From NCBI GenBank assembly GCA_047967505.1, contig CM106541.1: DNA of 64,000 bases. One strand, given 5' to 3'. The translations under genes were made by a program, and so were the position numbers. Positions 55,170-64,000 of this stretch are shown one piece after another; the stretch's first letter is position 1, and each line of letters begins with the position of its first letter. Source of the DNA: Dipteris shenzhenensis (lineage: Eukaryota > Polypodiophyta > Polypodiopsida > Gleicheniales). The notes beneath the pieces are model-generated. The model did no database searches. It was given only the letters and a program-made list of their open reading frames with translations, and was not told the DNA's origin.

Positions 55170-55701
55170 CTGGTTCGTGGTAAGGAGCTCAAGAAAGAAA
55201 ACCAAGTTCGCGGTGTCCTGGTAAGAGGACCAGTGTTGCTTTCCTTTTTCGAGTTTGGGAGCAAATCTCTGCAGGTAGCACAGCCGAAAAGTGCAAGAAT
55301 GCATTGTCTCAGATTGAGACGCCCTTTGCGGTGTGGCGAGAGGGCAGTATATGCTGCGAGTAAGGGCAAAGCCCGAGGTGACTTTATTTTTCTGATTCGA
55401 GGCCATTTTGGGGCCCATTTTGGAGGCGGAAGTTCTCCGCAAGCACTGAGAAAAAGGCCCTGTTTTTGCTGTGCGGCCACTGCTCTACAGGTTGGTGAAA
55501 AGTTGCCGTAGAAATTGCATCGTATGCCTGTGCGCAGAGATATTGGGAGTTACAGAATCATCCTTACTGCCTGTTGATGCAAAATCGTCACTAGGAAGTG
55601 ATTGTGTGGTTAAATACCACTTTCGTCAGTTTTGCAGATTTGCCCTTGTGAGGCAGAAGCTGTGTTTTTTGCAGTGACAGAATATTTTGCAGTGTTCTGT
55701 A
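55170..55701 (+). other. Untranslated leader of element A
   Basis: Leader of about 530 bases between PBS and the gag ATG. It matches the leader of element B (up to about 63931 on the minus strand). No conserved ORF. Confidence 0.7.
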
Positions 55702-58700
55702 ATGGCGTCAAATTCTCTTTTATAGATTGTCATTGAAAAGCTTGACAAGAACAACTTCCAAGCATGGAACTTTAGAATGACGAATTTCCTTATGGGAAAA
55801 GGCTATTGGGAGTTCATTACAGGAAATGAAGAAGAACCAGTTCTTCCTAATGTTCCCAATCAATAGGAAATGCAGGCATTTAAAGGATGGCATGAGAGAG
55901 CTAGAAAAATTATGTATTGGCTGTTTATCAGTATTTCAGATTCTATGATTGTGCATATTCAGGATGCAAGTACGCCAAAGGAGGCATGGGATACTTTGGC
56001 AAAAATGTACAGCACAAATACGCAAGCCAGGAAAATGCAGCTCAAGCAGGAGTTGCACAATGCGCAGAGAGAAAATATGAGCATCAATGACTACCACATG
56101 AAGGTGAAGAAAATTGTAGATGCACTTGCTTCCATTGGGTCGCTAGTGGAAGATGATGATTTAGTTTCTGTGACCTTGAATGGTCTAGAAAAGGATTATG
56201 CACAGTTCCAAACATCCATTACCGTCTGTGAAAAATTTCTTGACTTTGAGGAGTTGTTTACTCTTCTAATTTCTGAAGAGTAGAGAAATGGTGGTGCATC
56301 TTCTTTAAGAGGAACTTCAAAAGAAACTGTCTTCTACTCAAATGCTGGAAGAGGTAGAGGCAAAGGTAGAGCAAGCCAATCTGGAGGCCGTGGTAGAAAT
56401 CAAAATATGTAGCAAACTCAAGAAAACCAGTCCTATGGAGGACGACGTGGTAACTCTAGAGGCAGGGGGAGCCAAAGAGGTCGTGGTGGATGGCAGAGAG
56501 GCCAAAATGTAAACAGCAATGTTGAATGCTACTACTATGGTAAAATGGGTCATATGGCTAAAGACTGCTACAAAAAGTAGAATGACATTATGGATGAGAA
56601 ACTGCAGCAAGGCAATTATGGATCTTCTAGCAGACAGGGTGATGACAGAAATGAGCATCTATTTATGGTGCAGCACATGACCAATTCTATGACAAGTGCA
56701 AAAGAAAGAAATGATGTGTGGTATGTTGACTCAGGTGCATCAAACCACATGACAGGTCATGCAGAATGGATGCAGGATGTAAGGAAAATAGAAAGACCAA
56801 GATTTGTGGAGACTGGTGATGATACTGCACATCCTATTGTGCAGATTGGTAAAATTCCTTTGTCTATGCAGGATGGGAAAAAGAAATACCTGTATGATGT
56901 ATTTCATGTCCCGAATATTACCAAGAACCTGGTTTCTGTTGGTCAAATGGTTGAGTAGGGCTTGCAGGTCAGATTTAATCCTCATGGATGCTTTGTTGAG
57001 GATATGAAAAATAATGGTTGCTTGATAGCAAAAGGAAAGAAGAAGGGCATGATGTTTACGTTGGATGCGGACATGCTTGAATTGCGTGTAGCAATGTTTG
57101 CACATGGGACCGGTGTAGCTGCGGACCGGTGTAGCTGCAGATATTGATATCTGGCATAAACGCATTGGTCATGTTAATGTACAGCGACTTAAATCAATGC
57201 AGGCCCAAAATATTGTTGCAGGATTGCCTAAATTCAAGGTTGCAGAAATGCATAAGGTATGTGAAGCCTGTCAATTTGGAAAACAGGCAAGGAAACCATT
57301 TCTTAGACATGTTCAAGAGAGTAAGAAGCCATTGGAATTAATCCACTCTAATGTGTGGACTACTAAAGCTGCATCTATTGGAGGCTGTCATTATTTTGTC
57401 ACTTTTATTGATGACTACAGCAGAAAAGTTTGGGTGTATTTTATGAAAAAGAAAAGTGAAGTGTTTGGGCATTTCAAAGCTTTTAAAGCTATGGTTGAAA
57501 AAGAAACAGGCCTGCAAATAAAATGCCTAAGGTCAAATGGAGGGGGAGAGTACCTCTCAAATGAGTTTGCAAGGTTCCTGCAGGAGCATGGCATAAAGCA
57601 GCAATATTCATGCAGTCATACCCCACATCAAAATGGACTTGCAGAAAGGAAAAACAGGCATATTGGAGAGGTATCTTGGGCCATGCTAAATGAAAAAGAC
57701 CTACCAAATTATTATTGGGCTGAAGCAGTTGCTACAATAGTTTACATAATGAATAGGACTCCCACCAGCAATACATGGCATGACGCCAGAGGAGATGTAT
57801 ACTGGTAGGAAACCAGATATTTCTCATTTGAAAATTTTTGGTTGCATTGCCTATGTTCATGTGCCAGCTGAGTTGAGGTCCAAGTTGGATCCAAAAGCTG
57901 AGAAGTGCATCTTTATTGGTTATTCTCTGCAGGAGAAAGGGTATAGATGCTATAACCCTTCTACTCGTAAGTTTACAGTGAGCAGAGATGTTGTTTTTGA
58001 TGAGATGAGCAACTGGTATAAACTAGTAAATGTGATTGATGATGTAGATGCACAAAATGGTAATGCTGCACAGAATTCACAGCAGCAATCACAAAATATT
58101 AGTGGACCTGCAGTGTCCTCTAGCAGTGGTTCACATACTTCACCATGGACAGGCAGATTGAGATCAGGAGAATCTCCTCAAAGCAATCCAGATAGTGGTA
58201 TGCAGGTATCACAAAAAGGAAAAGAGAAGGTAGATCAGTCCATGTTTGATGTGAATGCAGGTCACTCTTATGTGGATGGTGAATCTGGTGGCTCAGAACA
58301 GAGCATTGATGATGAGTTGGGTATTCCTTCTGTTGTTACACTTGGAGTAAGAAAGACCAGGGATGTTTTGAGAGCACCAAGAAGTGAGCCTATTTTGCAC
58401 AGGTCTACCAGAGCTAGGTATCCTGTGGATAGGCTGAAATATGATGGATTTATAGCCATTCACTATGCCTATATGGTCAAAGTGATACAAGAACGAGAAC
58501 CCACTTCTTTTGAGCAAGCCATGGGAAAAGAAAAATGGGAGAAAGCCATGGATGAAGAAATGGATGCCTTGGAAGCAAATGCTACATGGGAATTTGTGTC
58601 TTTGCCTAAAGACAAGAATGCAATTGGCTGTAAGTGGGTTTATAAGGTGAAGCACAATGCAGATGGTTTTGTGAACAGATATAAGGTACGATTAGTTGTC

Positions 58701-60079
58701 AAGGGGTATGCACAGACATATGGCATTGATTATGAAGAAACATTCAGTCCAATTGCAAGGATGGCAACTGTAAGAGCAGTCATTGCTATGGCTGCATCAA
58801 AAGGATGGTCTTTACATCAGATGGATGTAAAGAATGCCTTCTTGCATGGTGATTTGCAGGAAGAGGTCTTTATGGAGCAGCCACCAGGATATGTTCATGC
58901 TGTTCATCCTGAGTTTGTTTGCAGGTTGAAGAAAGCCTTGTATGGCTTGAAGCAAGCACCTAGAGCATGGTTTGACAAGATAGGACAGTATCTTGTCACT
59001 ATTGGCTTTTAGATTTCCAATGCACATTTCTCACTTTATGTGAGAAAAACAAAGAAAGGTATTATGCTGCTTGTCATTTATGTTGATGATTCCATCATCA
59101 CAGGTGATAGTGATGAAGATATCCTTTATGTGAAAATGCTATTGAAGCAGAAGTTTGAGATGAAGGATTTGGGAGAGCTGCGTTATTTCTTGGGCATTGA
59201 GGTGATTAGATCACCAAGTGGAATATGGCTTTTGTAGAGGCAATATGGATTGGACATGCTGTCCAAATATGGGATGACAGGCTATAAGCCTATTTCAGTT
59301 CCTTTGGAGCAGAATGTGAAGCTGAGCGCAGATGCAGGTGAGCTTCTGGAAGACCCTACTATGTACAGACACATAGTAGGAAGTTTGATTTATATGACTA
59401 TTACTAGGCCAGATTTGAGCTATGCTGTTGGATTGGTAAGTCAGTTTATGCAGGCTCCAAGGAAACCACATTTGGATGCGGCTAGATGCATACTCAGGTA
59501 TGTGAAGTCCACATTGCAGTATGGACTATTTTATGAGGTTGGGGTTCAGATACAGTTGCATGGATACACTGATGGTAATTGGGCTGGTAGTATTTCTGAT
59601 AGACGATCTACCAGTGGATATGTGTTCTCTTTTGGGAGTGCTGCAGTCACTTGGAGCAGCAAGAAACAGCCTATAGTTGCCTTGTCGAGACAAAGGCTGA
59701 GTACAGGGGTGCAGCAATGGCTGCATGTGAGGTAGCTTGGTTGCATAAGCTACTTTATGATATGCATCAGTCTACAGATGGGCCAGTTGTCATTTATTGT
59801 GACAACATGAGCAGTATACACTTGGCAAATAACCCAGTTTATCATGCTAGAACAAAGCACATTGACGTGCATTATCACTATGTGCAGGAGAAGGTTTTAC
59901 TAGGTCTTATTGATCTAGTTTATGTCAGTACAGAGGATCAAGTAGCTGACATATTCACGAAGGCATTGGGTGCAGAGAAGCTGCATAAGTTCAAAGACCT
60001 ACTTGGTGTGCAGGAATTGGGATTGATCTCGAGGGGGAGTGTTGAGATATCGAGCTCCACTCGTGATATGCCAGGGTGA
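55702..60079 (+). pseudogene. Copia gag-pol polyprotein of element A
   Basis: Gag starts at ATG 55702 (MASNSLL, then EKLDKNNFQAW) and has the UBN2-type core and a zinc knuckle whose second Cys is Tyr (CYYYGKMGHMAKDC). Protease: VWYVDSGASNHMTG (56719 on). Integrase: HHCC finger (WHKRIGHVNVQRL, CEACQFGKQARKPF), then HSNVW and RSNGGGEY, where the expected Asp is Asn both times, and ENG-type [35 protein letters not shown] and YVDD. RNase H follows. Stops are TAG at 55723, 55864, 56281, 56410, 56578, 56956, 59010 and 59235. Frameshifts: a 16-bp duplication at 57108-57139, a 2-base loss near 57770 and a 1-base loss near 59690. Confidence 0.93.
60031..60039 (+). other. Polypurine tract of element A
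   Basis: GAGGGGGAG immediately precedes the TG of the 3' LTR and would prime plus-strand DNA synthesis. Confidence 0.9.
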
Positions 60080-60391
60080 CCGTTGTGCATTTATGTCACT
60101 GACTTGTTAGCTGCAGATGTGGTTGGTACACCGCCCATGAATAATAGTTGGATGACAACTGTCCTTATGTACTCTAGTTCATGGCTCAGTTAGTATGCCA
60201 CCTTAGTTAGCTGAGTTTGGTTTGAGACCCACATATAGGGTTCTTCTATTTCTTTGTACTAGAGTTCTTTTGGCTTTCACAACTAAGAAGAGGAAAACTA
60301 TTTTTAGCCTCCACCTTTGTGTGTATTCCCCCATTGTGTATGTGAGAAAGCCGCAAGTGAGACTCCTTCCTTCTCTCCCACTATCTTCACA
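60040..60391 (+). repeat. 3' LTR of Copia element A (352 bp)
   Basis: Starts TGTTGAGATATCGAGC and ends CTATCTTCACA. See the 5' LTR entry for the comparison. The pol frame runs 40 bases into this LTR. Confidence 0.96.
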
Positions 60392-63300
60392 CAAACAAAC
60401 TCAGGATGAACATCATGAACATAACCTGGTGGCTGCTCTATATACACGTGTTCTTGCAAATCACCATGCAAGAAAGCATTCTTTACATCCATCTGATGTA
60501 AAGACCATGACTGAATGTTTCTTCATAATCAATGCCATATGTCTGTGCATACCCCTTGACAACTAATCTTGCCTTGTATCTATTCACAGAACCATCTGCA
60601 TTGTGCTTCACCTTATAAACCCACTTGCAGCCAATTGCATTCTTGTCTTTAGGCAAAGGCACCAATTCCCATGTAGCATTTGCCTCCAAGGCATCCATTT
60701 CTTCATCCACGCCTTTCTCCCATTTTTCTTTTCCCATGGCTTGCTGCTCAAAAGAAGTGGGTTCTGGTTCCTGTATCACTTTGACCATATAGGCATAGTG
60801 AATGGCTGTAAATCCATCATATCTCAACATATCCACAGGATACCTAGCTCTGGTAGACCTAGGCAAAATAGGCTCACGACCAGGTGCTCTCAAAACATCC
60901 CTCCTCTTCCTTACTCCAGGTGTAACAATAGAAGGAATACCCAACTCATCATCAAGGCTCTATTATGAGCCACTGGATTCACCATCCACATAAGAGTGAC
61001 CTGCATTCACATCAACCATGGGCTGATCTACTTTCTCTTTTCCTTTTCATGATACTTGCATACAACTATCTGCATTGCTTTGAGGAGATTCTCCTGATCT
61101 CAATCTGCCTGTCCATGGCGAAGTATGTGAACCACTACTAGAGGACACTACAGGTCCACTAACATTTTGTGATTGCTGCTATGAATTCTGTGCAGCAGTA
61201 CCATTTTGTGCATCTACATCATCAATCACATTTACTCGTTTATACCAGCTGCTCATCTCATCAAAAACAACATCTCTGCTCACTGTAAACTTACGAGTAG
61301 AAGGGTTATAGCATCTATACCCTTTCTACTGTAGAGAATAACTAATAAAGATGCACTTCTCAGCTTTTGGATCCAACTTGGATCTCAACTCATCTGGCAC
61401 ATGAACATAGGCAATGCAACCAAAAACTTTAAAATGAGAAATATATGGTTTCCTAGCAGTATACCTCTCCTCTGGCGTCATGCCATGTATTGCTGCAGTG
61501 GGAGTCCTGTTCATTATATAGACTACTGTAGCAACTACTTCAGCCCAATAATAATCTGGAAGGTTTTTTTCATTGAGCATGCCACGAGATACCTCTCCAA
61601 TATGCCTGTTTTTCCTTTCTACAAGTCCATTTTGCTGTGGGGTATGATTGCATGAATATTGCTGCTTTATGCCATGCTCCTACAGGAAACTTGCAAACTC
61701 ATTTGAGAGGTACTCTCCCCCTCCATCTGACCTTAGGCATTTTATTTGGAAGCTTGTTTCTTTTTCAACCATAGCTTTAAAAGCTTTGAAATGACCAAAC
61801 ACTTCACTTTTCTTTTTCATAAAATACACCCAAACTTTTCTGTTGTAGTCATCAATAAAAGTGACAAAATAATGACAGCCTCAATAGATGCAACTTGAGT
61901 AGTCCACACATCAGAGTGGATTAATTCCAATGGCTTCTTACTCTCTTGAACATGTCTAGGAAATGGTTTCCTTGCCTGTTTTCCAAATTGACAGGCTTCA
62001 CATACCTTATGCATTTCTGCAACCTTGAACTTAGGCAATCCTGCAACAATATTTTGGGCCTGCATTAATTTTAGTCACTGTACATTAACATGACCAATGC
62101 GTTTATGCTAGATATCAATATCTGCAACTACGGTCCCGTGTGCAAACATTGCTGCACTCAATTCAAGCATGTCCGCATCCAACATAAACATCCTACCCTT
62201 CTTCCCTTTTGCTATCAAGTGACCTTTATTTTTCATATCCTCAACAAAGCATCCATGAGGATTAAATCTGACCTGCTCAACCATTTGACAAAAAAAAACT
62301 AGGTTCTTGGTGATATTCGGGACATGAAATACATCAGACAGGTATTTCTTTTTTCCATCATGCATATACAAAGGAATTTTAACAATCTGCACAATAGGAT
62401 GTGCAGTATCATCACCAGTCTCCACAAATCTTGGTCTTTCCATTTTCCTTGCATCCTGCATCCATTCTACATGACCTGTCATTGGGTTTGATGCACCTGA
62501 GTCAACATACCACACATCATTGCTTTCTTTTGCACTTGTCACAGAATTGGTCATGTGCTCCACAATAAACAGATGCTCATTTCTGTCATCACCCTGTCGA
62601 CTAGAGGATGCATAATTGCCTTGCTACAATTTTCCAGTCATGATGTCATTCTGCTTTTTATAGCAGTCCTTAACCATATGACCCATTTTACCACAGTAGT
62701 AGCATTCAACATTGCTGTTTGCATTTTGGCCTCTCTGCCATCCACCACGACCTCTTTGGCTCCCCCTGTCTCTAAAGTTACCACGTCCTACTCGATAGGA
62801 CTGGTTTTCTTGAATTTGCTGCATATTCTGATTTCTACCACGGCCTCCAGATCGGCCTCCTCTACCTCTGCCTCTACCTCTTCCAGCATTTGAGTAGAAA
62901 ACAGTTTCTTTTGAAGTTCCTCCTGAAGAAGATGCACCACCATTTCTCTGCTCTTCAAAAATTAGAAGAGCAATCAACTCCTCAAAATCAGGAAAATTCT
63001 CACGAATGGCAATGGATGTTTGGAACTGTGCATAATCCTTCCCTAGACCATTCAAGGTAATAGAAACTAAATCATCATCTTCCACTAGCGACCCAATGGA
63101 AGCAAGTGCATCTACAATCTTCTTCATCTTCATGTGGTAGTCATTGATGCTCATATATTCTCTCTACACATTATGCAACTCCTACTTGAGCTGCATTTTC
63201 TTGGCTTGCATATTTGTGCTATACATTTTTGCCAAAGTATCCCATGCCTCCTTCGACATGCTTGCATCCTGAATATGCACAACCATAGAATCTGAAATAC

Positions 63301-64000
63301 TGATAGACAGCTAGTACATAACTTTTTTGGCTCTCTCATGCCACCCTTTAAATGCCTGCATTTCCTGTTGGTTGGGAACATTAGGAAGAATAGGTTCTTC
63401 TTCAGCTCCCGTAATGAACTCCCAATAGCCTTTTCCCATAAGCAAATTCGTCATTCTAAACTTCCATGCTTGGAAGTTGTTCTTGTCAAGTTTTTCAGTG
63501 ACAATCTGTGAAAGAGAATCAGACGCCATTACAGAACACTGCAAAATATTCTGTCACTATAAAAAACACAGCTTTTGCCTTACAAGGGAAAATTTGCAAA
63601 ACTGACGAAAGTGGTATTTGACCACACAGTCACTTCCTAGTGACGATTATGCATCAATAGGCAATACGAATGATTCTGTCACCCCCAATATCTCTGTGCA
63701 TAGGCATTCTACGGAAACTTTTCACGGACCTGCAAAACAGTGGTCGCATAGCAAAAACAGGGTGCTTTTTTGAGTGCTTGTGGAAAACTTCTGCCACCAA
63801 ACGGGCCCCGAAATGGCCTCGAATCAAAAAAATAATGTAACACTGTGAAGGGCGTCCCAATGTGAGACAGTGCAATCTTGCACTTTTTGGCTGTGCTACC
63901 TATAGAGATTTGCTCCCAAACACGAAAAATCAATGGTAGCAGTTAGGTAGTGAACAATCTTAGCCATAAAATCTTGTAGCTCGAGCTTTGTATATGCTTC
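60392..64000 (-). mobile_element. Copia element B, 5' part (right piece), runs off the window
   Basis: Minus-strand leader, gag, protease, integrase and RT N-terminus of element B. The copy of the leader is recognisable to about 63931 (GTTTGGGAGCAAATCTC on the minus strand). Beyond that it diverges from element A. The 5' LTR and PBS would lie past 64000. Confidence 0.9.
60397..63530 (-). pseudogene. Copia gag-pol polyprotein of element B, 5' part
   Basis: ATG 63530 opens MASDSLSQIVTEKLDKNNF. The zinc knuckle is intact (CYYCGKMGHMVKDC, near 62690). The protease box WYVDSGASNPMTG has Pro where element A has His. Integrase keeps Asp at HSDVW and RSDGGGE, where element A has Asn. RT runs to [12 protein letters not shown] and HPEFVC at the breakpoint. 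Stops on the minus strand include TAG at 63313 (from TGG), 63185, 63166, 62110 (from TGG), 61682, 61181 and 60962, plus TAA, TGA and GAG-to-TAG changes. Element A shows the ancestral codon at most of these sites. Confidence 0.9.

Larger units (their letters stand above)
54807..60391 (+). mobile_element. Full-length Copia element A, nested in element B
   Basis: 5' LTR 54807-55157, PBS 55158, gag-pol 55702-60079, PPT 60031-60039, 3' LTR 60040-60391, total 5585 bp. The five bases on either side are identical (CAAAC at 54802-54806 and 60392-60396), the expected target site duplication. It inserted in antisense orientation into the RT coding region of a relative. Many stops and frameshifts make it non-autonomous now. 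Confidence 0.96.

Noticed and set aside
55702-59237. TAG read as glutamine (alternative genetic code)
   Set aside because: The many CAG-to-TAG sites invite this idea, but the intact receptor kinase ends at TAG and has no internal TAG, and the affected copies also carry frameshifts and lost catalytic residues. Decay explains them better.

Overview
This is nuclear DNA from a land plant. The evidence is one intact, intron-containing LRR receptor kinase gene, decayed cellulose synthase and GARP-type MYB genes that still show exon structure, and plant-type Copia, CACTA, hAT and LINE elements. The species cannot be named from the sequence. Coding density is low: only the receptor kinase (43528-46869, minus) reads as a complete, undamaged gene.

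Layout. 1-1760: a ~97-bp tandem repeat and CATA-rich minisatellites. 2290-4694 (minus): a decayed cellulose synthase A gene, then the first MYB exon of a decayed PHL/MYR-like factor. 5300-6010: LINE fragment. 7072-9000: Copia-type gag ORF with no pol. 9020-13990: almost 5 kb of strand-biased polypurine (GA/GGGA) arrays punctuated by a palindromic GC-rich core. 15072-21656: a decayed multi-exon gene with a GQH (possibly ParB-like) region, three tandem copies of an Ulp1/C48-like peptidase module with conserved intron positions, and a repeated acidic tail. 22819-28992: three copies of an unrecognised small gene around a hAT transposase whose C-terminus is replaced by a tail like that of the peptidase gene. 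29360-40701: pieces of at least two, probably three CACTA (En/Spm) elements with palindromic subterminal repeats, a MITE-like insertion and CT-rich minisatellites. 43528-46869: the receptor kinase. 49940-52810: a cluster of CACCG/CGGTG inverted motifs, local tandem repeats and a kinase-like pseudogene. 53343-64000: a Copia element on the minus strand (B) split by a full-length Copia element of the same family on the plus strand (A, 54807-60391) with LTRs, PBS, PPT and a 5-bp target duplication.

A theme crosses element boundaries. Premature stops are mainly TAG, and where a sibling copy, an internal repeat or a family consensus shows the ancestral codon it is usually CAG. The two LTRs of element A differ only by transitions and one indel, and both its integrase aspartates checked are now Asn. 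This is what cytosine deamination at CHG-methylated sites would leave. The intact receptor kinase ends in TAG and has no internal TAG, so TAG is a true stop here.

The most unusual locus is the GQH plus triple Ulp1-like gene with its neighbours (the small gene family and the hAT chimera), which share sequence modules across 14 kb.
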